Notes under the pieces: generated by a model
What the model was told of the DNA's origin: nothing
What the model saw: only the letters and a program-made list of their open reading frames with translations
Databases searched by the model: none
Shown: positions 17,469 to 26,125 of the stretch, piece by piece
How positions within the stretch are numbered: position 1 is the first letter of the stretch
Layout of the letters: every line of letters starts with the position of its first letter
NCBI GenBank assembly: GCA_003481745.1
Contig: QULP01000011.1
Span: 1-64,000 of the forward strand
Length of the DNA: 64,000 bases
Origin: Firmicutes bacterium OM04-13BH
GTDB taxonomy: Bacteria; Bacillota; Clostridia; Lachnospirales; Lachnospiraceae
Reading direction: 5' to 3'
Program-made: the position numbers and the translations under genes

Positions 17469-17580
17469 TCGTTTTTACCATAAATAAACTATAGAATATT
17501 TTTGGGTCTTCATTAAAATTTTTAGGATAATCTTCGTTATTTTGACCATTTTTCATCTTATGCTGACGCAGTTTCTTACA

Positions 17581-17617
17581 AAAAAATATCGCCAGCCACA
17601 ATTATGACTGACGATAT
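17581..17617 (-). terminator. Terminator of the malic enzyme gene
   Basis: ATATCGCCAGCCA (17586-17598) pairs with TGACTGACGATAT (17605-17617), and a run of T follows on the minus strand. It isolates the malic enzyme gene from mglB. Confidence 0.82.
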
Positions 17618-17640
17618 ATAAATTCATTTTTATTTTTTTG

Positions 17641-18816
17641 TTATAATCTTGCTACCCCTGTTTTTCTGGCTGCTTCTGCTACTGCTTTTGCTACTGCCGG
17701 ACCAACTCGTTTATCAAATGCTTTTGGAATAATATAATCCGGATTTAATTCGTCATCGGTAATTAAACCAGCTAATGCATTTGCGGCAGCAATTTTCATT
17801 TCATCATTAATGTCTTTCGCTCTTACATCAAATGCTCCTCTAAAGATTCCCGGAAATGCAAGTACATTATTAATCTGGTTCGGGAAGTCACTTCGTCCAG
17901 TTGCAACAACCTTTGCACCGCCTTCTTTGGCTTCATCCGGATAGATTTCCGGTACCGGATTTGCACAAGCAAAAATGACTGCATCTTTAGCCATGCTCTC
18001 TACCATTTCTTTTGTCACCATCTTCGGCGCTGATACTCCGATAAATACATCCGCACCCTCTAAAGTTTCCGCAAGAGAACCCGCTTTTTTCTCCAGATTT
18101 GTAATTTTGCTCATTTCATTTTTGACTGGATTCATGCCATCTGCTCTGCCTTCATAGATTGCACCATGGCGGTCGCATAAAGTAATATTTTTATATCCCG
18201 CTTTTAATAATAATTTTGCAATCGAAATTGCTGCTGCGCCTGCACCATTCATTACAATTTTTACCTGTGATTTTTCTTTTTTCACAAGCTTCATTGCATT
18301 ATTTAAACCAGCCAGTGTAATCACTGCTGTTCCGTGCTGATCATCATGGAAGATCGGGATATCACATTTTTCTTTTAATTTTCTTTCGATTTCAAAACAT
18401 CTTGGAGCCGAGATATCTTCCAGGTTGACTCCGCCAAATGAACCGGAAATCATATAGATGGTATTAACAATTTCATCCACGTCTTTTGATTTAATGCAAA
18501 GAGGAAATGCATCGACATCACCAAACGCTTTGAATAATACGCATTTTCCCTCCATAACCGGCATTCCGGCTTCCGGTCCAATATCTCCTAAACCTAATAC
18601 AGCCGAACCATCTGTAACAACTAGACACATATTCCATCTTCTTGTCAGTTCATAAGATTTTTCAATATCTTTTTGAATTTCCAGACATGGCTGAGCAACT
18701 CCCGGTGTGTAAGCTAATGACAAATCATCTTTTGTTTCAACCGGAACATTTGCTACAACCTGAATTTTTCCTTTCCACTCTTTGTGTAATCTTAATGATT
18801 CTTTTGCATAATCCAT
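17641..18816 (-). CDS. NAD(P)-dependent malic enzyme
   Basis: A 391-residue short-form malic enzyme that decarboxylates malate to pyruvate in the cytoplasm. The N-terminal domain has LAYTPGVAQPC (catalytic Tyr about 36) and the metal/substrate part GMPVMEGKCVLFKAFG (catalytic Lys). FHDDQHGTAV gives the metal aspartates, and the Rossmann part has NGAGAAAISIAKLL with the following helix. Length fits the bacterial short family. It follows an Ldh-family dehydrogenase gene by 30 bp and probably shares its transcript, which points to malate use under a FadR-type regulator. Confidence 0.93.
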   Translation of the reverse strand: MDYAKESLRLHKEWKGKIQVVANVPVETKDDLSLAYTPGVAQPCLEIQKDIEKSYELTRRWNMCLVVTDGSAVLGLGDIGPEAGMPVMEGKCVLFKAFGDVDAFPLCIKSKDVDEIVNTIYMISGSFGGVNLEDISAPRCFEIERKLKEKCDIPIFHDDQHGTAVITLAGLNNAMKLVKKEKSQVKIVMNGAGAAAISIAKLLLKAGYKNITLCDRHGAIYEGRADGMNPVKNEMSKITNLEKKAGSLAETLEGADVFIGVSAPKMVTKEMVESMAKDAVIFACANPVPEIYPDEAKEGGAKVVATGRSDFPNQINNVLAFPGIFRGAFDVRAKDINDEMKIAAANALAGLITDDELNPDYIIPKAFDKRVGPAVAKAVAEAARKTGVARL

Positions 18817-18846
18817 TTTCGTTTTTCTCTCTTTCTCTAATTATTT

Positions 18847-19977
18847 TTAATAATTTCCTTCAAAGAATCTACTGTCTTTTTGTAACTGATAACCCTTAAA
18901 ATAACTATTAAAATCCAATTTTAAGTATTCACAGAGATTTGCAAGTTCTGCCATTGTATTATCGTTGACCTGAATTCCATTTTCCAGACGGTCTTTTTTT
19001 GCCAGCACTTCTTTTTCTCCGTGTGTATAAATTCGTTCTGCTCCATCTGCTTTTGGACTTTCTCTTAATGCTTCTAGGTATTCAGAAAAATGTTTCTTAA
19101 TCTCCTCCGGATTTCCAAAAATTGCCGGGTTCACTGCAATAAATCCATGGCAGATACCTGTTTTATCTTTAAAAGTGCAACATTTATCAGAAGTGACACC
19201 CTGTGATAAAATAGAACTAAATAATTCACATAACATTCCGTATCCGTATCCTTTGTGGCTTCCATTTACTTCTTTATTTCCACCAAGCGGCATGATTCCT
19301 CCGCCTCGTTTTGCTACAATATTTGAGAGTACATCCGGTGCATCTGTGCTTTCTTTTCCGTCTTTATCAAGTGCCCAGCCTTCCGGAAGTGGTTTTTCCA
19401 TTTTATTATACATTTCCAGTTTTCCACGGGTCACAACCGTTGTAGAACAATCAAATAAAAACGGATACGGTTCTGCCGGCATTGCCACTGCAATCGGATT
19501 GGAACCAAGCATTGCTTTCTTACCAAATGTCGGAACCATAATTGCCTCTGAATTCGTGCATGCCATACCAAGAAGTCCTTCATCACTCGCCATCTTTGCA
19601 TAATAACCGGCAATTCCAAAATGATTGGAATTTCTTACACTAACCATTCCGATTCCGGATGTTTTTGCTTTTTCAATTGCTTTTTTCATTGCATAAATGG
19701 AAATCAGCTGCCCCATTCCATTATGCCCGTCAATCACAGCTGAAACCGGTGTCTCAAATACAACTTCCGGTTTCGCAAGAGGATGAATGGTTCCTTTTTC
19801 GATTCCTTTATGATAACGTACCATCCTCTGCATACCGTGACTCTCGATTCCAAATAAATCAGCGGTCAAAAGCACATCCTCTATCTCTTTGCTCTGTGTT
19901 TCATCAAATCCAAATGCGCGAAACACATCATGGCAAAAATGTTCCAGTACTGAATAACTCCATTTTACATATCCCAT
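18847..19977 (-). CDS. Ldh-family NAD(P)-dependent malate/lactate-type dehydrogenase
   Basis: A 376-residue member of the Ldh_2 (YlbC/ComC/YjmC) family of 2-hydroxyacid dehydrogenases, which oxidise malate, lactate, ureidoglycolate or sulfolactate. Family motifs are GIESHGMQRM (catalytic His about 47), RNSNHFGIAGYY and the C-terminal nucleotide-contact region GSHKGYGYGM. The open frame runs on upstream to 20166, but AAAGGAGG lies 8 bp before ATG 19977 and the longer version would overlap the regulator gene, so 19977 is used. With malic enzyme next to it, malate is the likely substrate; this is inferred. Confidence 0.9.
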   Translation of the reverse strand: MGYVKWSYSVLEHFCHDVFRAFGFDETQSKEIEDVLLTADLFGIESHGMQRMVRYHKGIEKGTIHPLAKPEVVFETPVSAVIDGHNGMGQLISIYAMKKAIEKAKTSGIGMVSVRNSNHFGIAGYYAKMASDEGLLGMACTNSEAIMVPTFGKKAMLGSNPIAVAMPAEPYPFLFDCSTTVVTRGKLEMYNKMEKPLPEGWALDKDGKESTDAPDVLSNIVAKRGGGIMPLGGNKEVNGSHKGYGYGMLCELFSSILSQGVTSDKCCTFKDKTGICHGFIAVNPAIFGNPEEIKKHFSEYLEALRESPKADGAERIYTHGEKEVLAKKDRLENGIQVNDNTMAELANLCEYLKLDFNSYFKGYQLQKDSRFFEGNY

Positions 19978-20002
19978 TGTTGCTCCTCCTTTGGTATTCC
20001 GT

Positions 20003-20024
20003 ATTATATATTGGTATTGCCAAT
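20003..20024 (-). promoter_or_regulatory. Ldh promoter with FadR-type operator
   Basis: A minus-strand TATAAT (20003-20008) lies 26 bp before the ATG of the dehydrogenase gene. Immediately upstream is ATTGGTATTGCCAAT (20010-20024), a near-perfect palindrome close to the ATTGGT-N-ACCAAT type sites of FadR-subfamily regulators such as PdhR and LldR. A second TTGGTATT (19991-19998) repeats the half site 20 bp away. Binding would cover the promoter spacer and block transcription. Confidence 0.6.
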
Positions 20025-20074
20025 TTTTAAATGAAGTATACCACCATTCTTTTCTTTTTTCAACCTTTTTTCCA

Positions 20075-20120
20075 TAAAAAAAGAAGAAAACTTTTTTAAA
20101 AGCTTTCCCCTTTTTTCTTT
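20075..20120 (-). terminator. Possible terminator after the FadR-type gene
   Basis: A low-GC hairpin (GAAAACTTTT/AAAAGCTTTC region) with a poly-T run on the minus strand lies just after the regulator stop codon. It suggests the dehydrogenase has its own start of transcription. Confidence 0.45.
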
Positions 20121-20128
20121 CGATATTC

Positions 20129-20848
20129 TCATTGATTCTCCTGCATCCTTTCTGCACGTTCTTCAATATATTTTTCTATATTTATCATATGTTCCTGCAT
20201 ATAACGCACTGCTGATTCTTCATCATGTGCAATAATTGCATCTACCAGTCTCTTATGCTGTTCATCAATTTCTGTAACCGACATTTGTTTCTGCATAATA
20301 TAAGCACGAATTCCTGTAATAATATTTTCTGTCAGCTGGGAAGCTGCACTCATTACATTAAATAACATTGGATTATTTGCCATTTTTCCGATCTTTATAT
20401 GTAAATCTCTGTCCAAATCTCCTCTTATCTGTTCATCTTGTTCTACCTCAAGTTTTGCTAAAATCAATTTTAATTCCGCCGCATCAATCGGAGAACAATT
20501 TCTGGCAGCCAATTTTGCACATTGGATTTCAAGTGCGGAACGAAGCTGCTGATTCTGCTGAACACTGCTGTTATTTAACTGTAATAAAATCGAAAGCGGA
20601 CCAATCATACAATTTTCCAAATCTTCTGAAATATAATTTGCCCCTCCATGAACCGTTTTTATAATTCCAAGAAGACTTAAAGACCGAAGCACTTCTCTTA
20701 TAACCGGTCTTGAAACCCCCATTGCTTCTGCCATTGCACGTTCTGCCGGGAGCGCATCTCCTTTTTTTAATCTGCCTGCTCTGATATTTTCGATAATCTG
20801 ATTTAAAATTTCATCAAACGCATTTTCTTTACTAATCTGCCTGAACAT
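20129..20848 (-). CDS. FadR-subfamily GntR regulator
   Basis: A 239-residue regulator: winged helix at about 8-75 (IRAGRLKKGDALPAERAMAEAMGVSRPVIREVLRSL), then an all-helical FCD effector domain with conserved metal/ligand His residues (about His149 in DLDRDLHIKI, others near His197 and His219). AGGAAGGA precedes ATG 20848. It heads the dehydrogenase and malic enzyme genes; the FadR-like palindrome in the dehydrogenase promoter makes these the likely targets. An organic acid such as malate or lactate is a plausible effector, inferred from the neighbours. Confidence 0.9.
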   Translation of the reverse strand: MFRQISKENAFDEILNQIIENIRAGRLKKGDALPAERAMAEAMGVSRPVIREVLRSLSLLGIIKTVHGGANYISEDLENCMIGPLSILLQLNNSSVQQNQQLRSALEIQCAKLAARNCSPIDAAELKLILAKLEVEQDEQIRGDLDRDLHIKIGKMANNPMLFNVMSAASQLTENIITGIRAYIMQKQMSVTEIDEQHKRLVDAIIAHDEESAVRYMQEHMINIEKYIEERAERMQENQ

Positions 20849-20897
20849 ATTTCTTTCCTTCCTAAAAAATAATGCTTTTCTTTTTCATCCTTTTTTT

Positions 20898-20926
20898 ATT
20901 ATACGTCTTTTCATTTTAAGTAACAA
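20898..20926 (-). promoter_or_regulatory. Promoter of the FadR-type regulator gene
   Basis: On the minus strand TTGTTA (20921-20926) and TATAAT (20898-20903) are exactly 17 bp apart, about 50 bp before the start codon. No FadR-like palindrome is seen here. Confidence 0.65.
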
Positions 20927-20969
20927 GCTGAATTTTATAGCAAAAAGAAAAGCCTACGAAGAAAATTTC

Positions 20970-21001
20970 TCCCCTACTTTTGTTTGATTCAAAGGTAGGG
21001 G
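20970..21001 (-). terminator. Hairpin after the NhaC-type gene
   Basis: CCCCTACTTTT and its complement AAAGGTAGGGG surround a short loop after the dispersed repeat copy. No T-run follows on the minus strand, so it may be a weak terminator or part of the repeat element. Confidence 0.4.
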
Positions 21002-21005
21002 ACTC

Positions 21006-21085
21006 CTCCTGATACAAGCAAATCCCCACCCACTGCTTATTGCTTTTCGCAATTGAAGCAGGGGACTTACTTGATTCGGTTAAAT
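21006..21085. repeat. Dispersed intergenic repeat, copy 2
   Basis: The 80-bp partner of the repeat at 5570-5648, about 95 % identical by eye. Its outer end carries the TAA stop codon of the NhaC-type gene, so the element sits exactly against, and supplies, the end of that reading frame. The hairpin with the GCAAT-type stem is conserved. Confidence 0.8.
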
Positions 21086-22699
21086 AATTGCTTTATGTTT
21101 TCTTCTGATTACTTCAAGAATCACAAGTGTAACAATGACACCAAATGCCAGTGATATCCATGCATTTTGTGTGAATCCTGCTACCACATAGGTTACACAG
21201 CTGATTGCCGCAACGGTAAGAGCATATGGCAGCTGAGTAGAAACATGATTCACATGGTCACACTGTGCCCCGGCAGATGCCATAATTGTTGTATCTGAAA
21301 TCGGAGAGCAATGGTCTCCACAAACTGCTCCTGCCATACATGCTGAAATGGAAATAATCATAAGCTGTGGATTTGAATTCTCAAATACATGTACAACAAT
21401 CGGAATCAGAATTCCAAAAGTACCCCAGGATGTTCCTGTCGCAAAGGCAAGTCCTGCTCCTACTAAAAAGATGATTGCCGGTAAAAATTTCATAAAACTT
21501 CCGGCACAGCCCTGCATCACAGTATCCACAAACTCCGCTGCACCAAGACTGTCTGTCATTGCTTTTAAAGTCCAGGCAAATGATAAAATCATAATTGCCG
21601 GTACCATCGCTTTAAATCCTTCCGGAATACATCCCATACATTCACGGAATGGAAGAATTCGACGTGCCACATAAAAGATAATAGTAATTAAAATACCAAA
21701 CATACTTCCGATTACCAGCCCGACAGAAGCATCACTCTGTGAAAAGGCAGTTACAAAATCCACGCCGGAGAAAAATCCGCCTGTATAAATCATACCCAAT
21801 ACACAGCAGACAACAAGACTTAAGATTGGAAATACCAAATCTATTACTTTTCCTCTCTGTGTTACGGTCTCATTTTCCGCTGTTGCATAAGGACGAGCTG
21901 ATGTAGTATAAATATCACCATTGATTGCATTATGCTCATGTGTTCTCATTGGACCAAATTCAGCTTTTAATAAAACCATTCCAACCATCATAACCAGCGT
22001 TAACAATGCATAAAAATTATACGGAATCGCTTTTACAAAAATCGTAAGTCCATCTTCGCCCTCAACAAACCCACTGACTGCCGCTGCCCAAGATGAAATC
22101 GGAGCAATAATGCAGACCGGAGCTGCAGTTGCATCAATCAAATATGCTAATTTTGCACGTGAAATATTTTGTTTATCTGTTACCGGACGCATAACACTTC
22201 CTACAGTAAGACAGTTAAAATAATCATCGATAAAAATAAGAACACCAAGTAAAATGGTTACAAGCTGTGTTCCGATACGACTCTTGATTTTTCTGCCGGC
22301 CCATCTGCCAAAAGCAGCAGAACCTCCTGCTTTATTCATCAGACATACAACCGCACCTAAAATAACAAGAAAGATTAAGATTCCCACATTATAAGAATCC
22401 GATATAACAGAAATAAATCCTTCCTGAATCATATGGACAACGGTTCCTTCAAAACTAAAGTTTGAATAAAACAACGCTCCCACTAAAATTCCAACAAATA
22501 AGGAACTATACACTTCTTTTGTAATCAATGCTAACACAATCGCTACAATCGGAGGCACCAGTGCCCAAAAAGTAGCATACATTTTTGGCACGTATTCTGC
22601 CGCCTCTCCATCTGCGGCAAAAACTGTCACCGCACAGAAAAAGGTCAGCATGAGAACTGCCATCCCTCCTGTAAGCAGTTTTCTTCTTACGTTTTTCAT
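21080..22699 (-). CDS. NhaC-family transporter under lysine riboswitch control, probable lysine carrier
   Basis: A 539-residue membrane protein of the Na+/H+ antiporter NhaC superfamily. It has a signal-peptide-like N-terminus (MAVLMLTFFCAVTVFA), then about 11-12 membrane segments, with FIDDYFNCLTVG (a family Asp motif), ATGTSWGTFGI and GDHCSPISDTTIMASAG. The frame starts earlier (22744), but GAGGG lies 7 bp before ATG 22699. A lysine riboswitch and terminator control it. Lysine-riboswitch-linked NhaC-type proteins (LysW) were predicted earlier to import lysine, so lysine uptake is more likely than pH control. Transport itself is inferred. Confidence 0.85.
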   Translation of the reverse strand: MKNVRRKLLTGGMAVLMLTFFCAVTVFAADGEAAEYVPKMYATFWALVPPIVAIVLALITKEVYSSLFVGILVGALFYSNFSFEGTVVHMIQEGFISVISDSYNVGILIFLVILGAVVCLMNKAGGSAAFGRWAGRKIKSRIGTQLVTILLGVLIFIDDYFNCLTVGSVMRPVTDKQNISRAKLAYLIDATAAPVCIIAPISSWAAAVSGFVEGEDGLTIFVKAIPYNFYALLTLVMMVGMVLLKAEFGPMRTHEHNAINGDIYTTSARPYATAENETVTQRGKVIDLVFPILSLVVCCVLGMIYTGGFFSGVDFVTAFSQSDASVGLVIGSMFGILITIIFYVARRILPFRECMGCIPEGFKAMVPAIMILSFAWTLKAMTDSLGAAEFVDTVMQGCAGSFMKFLPAIIFLVGAGLAFATGTSWGTFGILIPIVVHVFENSNPQLMIISISACMAGAVCGDHCSPISDTTIMASAGAQCDHVNHVSTQLPYALTVAAISCVTYVVAGFTQNAWISLAFGVIVTLVILEVIRRKHKAII

Positions 22700-22800
22700 A
22701 AATTTCCCTCTCTTTCTTTTGGAATATACTCCATAAGAGTACATTTGATTTCTTTATTGACCGGACTTTGTAACATTCAAGTTGAAGATTAAAACAAAAG

Positions 22801-22848
22801 AAAAACCATGAACGGTTTTTCTTCGCAAAGAACCCATTCATGGTTTTT
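22801..22848 (-). terminator. Terminator (expression platform) of the lysine riboswitch
   Basis: AAAAACCATGAA (22801-22812) pairs with TTCATGGTTTTT (22837-22848), and the minus strand continues as CTTTTGTTTT. It lies 16 nt after the riboswitch P1 stem, so lysine binding would favour this stop and shut the transporter off. Confidence 0.82.
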
Positions 22849-22863
22849 ATTCAAAATAACCCT

Positions 22864-23026
22864 GAGATAGCTCTCCACATTCGTGACAGTATAATGCATC
22901 TTATCCATTATCCCAGAGATTGTATTTTTGAGTGCAAATCCATCCCTTCGGCAGTCTCCCCTTTCTTGTTTACCTGTCACTCACCATCTGGTAAAAAATA
23001 CTCTTGAAGCCCGCACCTCTATCTTT
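22864..23026 (-). promoter_or_regulatory. Lysine riboswitch (L-box)
   Basis: Read on the minus strand the leader contains the L-box core: GATAGAGGTGCGGGCTTC, then AAGAGTA, GAAAGGGGAGACTGCCGAAG and the closing GGAGAGCTATCTC. These match the B. subtilis lysC leader (AGAGGTGCGAACTTCAAGAG, GGGGAGCGUCGCCGAAG, GGAGGGCTATCTC) in order and spacing. GATAG (5' P1) pairs with CTATC (3' P1). The region 22700-23278 (579 bp, no gene) is made up of this element, its terminator and the two promoters. Confidence 0.92.
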
Positions 23027-23084
23027 TCCTCTTTTTATCTTTTTATCCGGCTTATGCCAGAAATCTTTTTTCTTTAACAGTTAT

Positions 23085-23113
23085 ACTATACCATCTTACA
23101 AAGCAAAATCCAA
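23085..23113 (-). promoter_or_regulatory. Promoter of the lysine-riboswitch leader
   Basis: Minus-strand TTGGAT (23108-23113) and TATAGT (23085-23090) with a 17-bp spacer place the start of transcription about 50 bp before the riboswitch. Confidence 0.6.
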
Positions 23114-23159
23114 CACTTTTCGACAAAAACTTTTCGATATGCGTTTTACACAAATTATA

Positions 23160-23188
23160 TTGTATAAATTCCAAAATTATGTTAAAAT
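23160..23188 (+). promoter_or_regulatory. Promoter of the cytidylate-kinase-like gene
   Basis: TTGTAT (23160-23165) and TAAAAT (23183-23188) are 17 bp apart, about 90 bp before the start codon. Confidence 0.55.
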
Positions 23189-23278
23189 AGTATAAACAAA
23201 ATTCGGATTCATTCTATATTTTTTATGTATTCTGAAAAATTTTTGAGATATTGTATATGCATTTAAGGAGGGGTTTTT

Positions 23279-23878
23279 ATGTCAAAACAGGTAATTACAA
23301 TCAACCGTACTTATGGCAGTAATGGACGTCTGATTGGAAAAGCACTTTCAGAACGTCTAAACATTCCTTTTTATGACAAAGAATTAATCGAACTGGTCAG
23401 TCAGGAATGTAATATTCCAGCAAAAGAATTAGAAAAAGTAGATGAAAAACGCGCAAATCAATGGCATCTTCCTCTAAAAGAAGCAATGCAGATGGAACCA
23501 CAGTATCATTTTCGTCCTATGAACGACGTATTGTTTGATGCACAGTCGACTGTTATCCGTGACCTTGCTGAAAAGGAAGACTGTATCATTGTTGGACGCT
23601 GTGCAGATTACGTGCTTCAGGAAAAGAAAAACTGCCACCGGGTCTTTATCTATGCTCCATTTGACTACCGGGTTCAAACTGTAATCCGTCGGCTCGACCG
23701 CAACGAAATCAGTGCCAAACGACTTGTCAAAAAAATGGATAAAGAGCGCCGTTATTACTATGAATATTTTACAGACCGCAAATGGATGGATATGAATCAT
23801 TATGATTTATGCATCGACAGCAGTAAATTTTCAGAAACAGCCATCTTAGATATCTTAGAGTCTTTGTATCTAAAATAA
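23279..23878 (+). CDS. Cytidylate-kinase-like family protein
   Basis: A 199-residue P-loop protein of the cytidylate kinase-like (AAK6/CMP kinase-like) family common in Clostridia. The P-loop is YGSNGRLIGKAL (about 11-22), where Asn replaces a usual Gly; DKELIELV and the lid FIYAPFDYRVQTVIRR with many Arg residues follow, and IIVGRCADYVL is the second core strand. It is not the housekeeping cmk. AAGGAGG precedes ATG 23279. It is alone on the plus strand; the phosphate acceptor is unknown. Confidence 0.85.
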   Translation: MSKQVITINRTYGSNGRLIGKALSERLNIPFYDKELIELVSQECNIPAKELEKVDEKRANQWHLPLKEAMQMEPQYHFRPMNDVLFDAQSTVIRDLAEKEDCIIVGRCADYVLQEKKNCHRVFIYAPFDYRVQTVIRRLDRNEISAKRLVKKMDKERRYYYEYFTDRKWMDMNHYDLCIDSSKFSETAILDILESLYLK

Positions 23879-23919
23879 TTAATCTCCGTGAGCTAATAAC
23901 CGAACTTCTTAACTTAAAA

Positions 23920-23942
23920 GGGAGTGTCAGACTGGCACTCCC
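23920..23942. terminator. Hairpin between cytidylate-kinase-like gene and fabH
   Basis: GGGAGTGTCA pairs with TGGCACTCCC around a short loop. It lies between two convergent genes; TTTT follows on the minus strand and an AT-rich stretch on the plus strand. It can end both transcripts. Confidence 0.6.
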
Positions 23943-24008
23943 TAAAAGCATCATCATTATTTATTTTTAATTTTAGTTATTTTATTTTTGTAAAGCAGCC
24001 TTAAATTT

Positions 24009-24971
24009 TTACCACTCTAAGAGTACTGCTCCCCAGGTAAGCCCTGCACCAAATCCGGAAAGCACCAGTTTATCTCCTCGATTTAGCATCCCATTTCGGT
24101 TCATTTCATCAAGCAGAATCGGAATACTTGCTGCAGATGTATTTCCATACAAGGATAAATTCATTGGAAACTTCTCTTCCGGCTCTTTTAAACGTTTTGC
24201 AACAGACTGAATAATTCTGCTGTTTGCCTGATGCAGAATATAATAACGGATTTCTTCTTTTTTTACTTCTGCTTTTTTCAGAACTTCTTCCACACACTCC
24301 GGCACCGTCTTTACTGCAAATTTAAAAACCGGTTGTCCTTCCATATACAGGTACTCTTTTGTTTCTGATTCATGATTCAGCAAATTTCTGGTTTCTCTTG
24401 CCTTACAGCTTAAAACTCCTTTTCCTGCCCCATTTGATTTCTGAACCAGTTCTAACACACCTGTCTCTTCTGCACTGACAACCGCTGCTCCTGCTCCATC
24501 CCCAAATAACACACAGGTACTTCTATCACTCCAGTCTATCATTTTTGACATCGTTTCTGCTCCGACAATCAACGCTTTTTGATAGATTCCACCTTTTATA
24601 TACGCCTGTGCAGTACTTAAAGCAAATAAAAACCCTGAGCAGGCTGCACTTAAATCAAATGCCACAGCATGCTTTGCACTGATTGCCTCCTGCACCTGAC
24701 ACGCTGTATTTGGGAAAAAATAATCCGGTGTACATGTTGCCACAATAATAACTTCAATTTCTTCCGCAGTGACACCTGCATTTTCTAATGCTCTTTTTCC
24801 TGCTAAAATTGCAAGACTCGTTGTGGTTTCTTCTTTTGCAACCCTTCTCTCTTTGATTCCTGAACGACTGCTAATCCATTCGTCACTGGTTTCTACTATC
24901 TTAGATAAATCTTCATTTGTTACAATCTGCTCTGGAACTGCACTTCCTGTTCCTATAATTCTGGCTGTCAT
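24009..24971 (-). CDS. fabH: Beta-ketoacyl-ACP synthase III
   Basis: A 320-residue KAS III that condenses an acyl-CoA primer with malonyl-ACP to start fatty-acid synthesis. The catalytic triad is Cys111 (DLSAACSGF), His247 (LHQANSRI) and Asn277 (YGNTSAAS). GFGAGLTWG closes the C-terminus. The frame starts at 24992, but GAGGT lies 8 bp before ATG 24971, which gives the normal family length. No other fab gene adjoins it, so it is a stand-alone copy; it may be a second FabH rather than the one of the main fab operon. Confidence 0.94.
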   Translation of the reverse strand: MTARIIGTGSAVPEQIVTNEDLSKIVETSDEWISSRSGIKERRVAKEETTTSLAILAGKRALENAGVTAEEIEVIIVATCTPDYFFPNTACQVQEAISAKHAVAFDLSAACSGFLFALSTAQAYIKGGIYQKALIVGAETMSKMIDWSDRSTCVLFGDGAGAAVVSAEETGVLELVQKSNGAGKGVLSCKARETRNLLNHESETKEYLYMEGQPVFKFAVKTVPECVEEVLKKAEVKKEEIRYYILHQANSRIIQSVAKRLKEPEEKFPMNLSLYGNTSAASIPILLDEMNRNGMLNRGDKLVLSGFGAGLTWGAVLLEW

Positions 24972-25032
24972 TTTATTTACCTCTATCTTCAAATATTTTG
25001 ATAATCAAACAATATATAGCAAGTATACAAAG

Positions 25033-25064
25033 AAAGAGGTTATTTGTCAACACAAACAACCTCT
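25033..25064 (-). terminator. Terminator of the TMEM198-like gene
   Basis: AGAGGTTATTTGT (25035-25047) pairs with ACAAACAACCTCT (25052-25064), one wobble. It follows the stop of the minus-strand membrane-protein gene. Confidence 0.75.
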
Positions 25065-25091
25065 TCTCTTACGCAGTCTTATTCACTTTTT

Positions 25092-26063
25092 TTATTTCTT
25101 CTCTCTTGGCTCATAAATTTTCCTGATTTCCTGTGAGAGTTCACGATTTAAATCATCTAAATCTACAACTGAGTGAGGCTCATAATTGGAATAACTGTTT
25201 TTCTGTTCCTGCTCTTTTGGCTCGTCCTCTCTCTGATTCCGGTTTCTTCTATAAGAATCCTCTTCCTTGGAAATTCCTTTCCGGTTTGGATTTCCTTTTT
25301 TCTTATTCGCAGTCTTATTATCCTGCTTTGTTACTACTTTATTGTTAGTCTGATAAACCGTTTTTTTCTTTTTTTTCTTTCTTGATGGCAGGGATGGAAG
25401 TGTCGGAAGTGAAAAACTTCTTGGGCTTCTTTTTCTTCTATCTGAAAATCTGTCTGACGAAAAACCTCTTTCTCGACTTTGTTTGCGCAGATAAGGTCCT
25501 GCCTGTATTACAATACCAAATATTCCAAGAATCAGTCCTAAAAGCCAGACCGCTGCATTTTCCTGCATTTTAGAAAGTTCAAACAGGCATTTTACTGCTC
25601 CAATTCCGCCACACAGACCGGTAATTACAATCACTACATGTCTCTCATATCCTAATGCCATCGTCGCTACTACAATTCCGACTGCCAGACAGATAATCCG
25701 GCTTGTCACATCTTCTCCTGAAATAAAGGAAGAAGCCAACCAGTAAATCAATCCGGTACAAAGAATAAAAATACCTGCTTTATAAAAGCACCAGGCTATC
25801 ATCCCAAGAAACAGCGCAGCCAATGCTCCGGCAATTAAAATATAACTCTGTTTTCCTCCAAGATAATACCATGCTGCCGCACCTCCGGCTACTGCTCCGA
25901 TTGCCAGTCCTAAAAGAGTTCCCCATACTTTTCTAAGCCGATATCCCATAAAACAGTTTAGCAGTGCAAATATCATTCCTGCCAGTAAAATCCCCGTCAT
26001 ATATTTCTGTGTTATATTCCCATATTCTGAAACTACCATGTTTAATATCTGTGTTATATTCAT
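25092..26063 (-). CDS. Membrane protein with TMEM198/DUF4203-like domain and basic tail
   Basis: A 323-residue protein. Residues about 22-190 have seven hydrophobic segments with a Gly-rich FMGYRLRKVWGTLLG motif similar to the TMEM198/DUF4203 family. The C-terminal 130 residues are soluble and unusual: Ser/Pro/Arg-rich, a six-Lys cluster, Asn/Lys-rich repeats, then an acidic end (DLDDLNRELSQEIRKI). The tail is probably disordered and cytoplasmic. GAGGTGG precedes the start. Function unknown. Confidence 0.65.
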   Translation of the reverse strand: MNITQILNMVVSEYGNITQKYMTGILLAGMIFALLNCFMGYRLRKVWGTLLGLAIGAVAGGAAAWYYLGGKQSYILIAGALAALFLGMIAWCFYKAGIFILCTGLIYWLASSFISGEDVTSRIICLAVGIVVATMALGYERHVVIVITGLCGGIGAVKCLFELSKMQENAAVWLLGLILGIFGIVIQAGPYLRKQSRERGFSSDRFSDRRKRSPRSFSLPTLPSLPSRKKKKKKTVYQTNNKVVTKQDNKTANKKKGNPNRKGISKEEDSYRRNRNQREDEPKEQEQKNSYSNYEPHSVVDLDDLNRELSQEIRKIYEPREKK

Positions 26064-26125
26064 CTCTTTCTACCACCTCTCGCACCTACCTACCTTAACA
26101 CACATATTTTAACTTCTTAAGTTCA

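Noticed and set aside
18847..20166. Ldh-type dehydrogenase read from ATG 20166 (439 residues)
   Set aside because: The first 63 residues are Lys/Phe-rich junk, overlap the regulator gene, and a GGAGG site fits ATG 19977.
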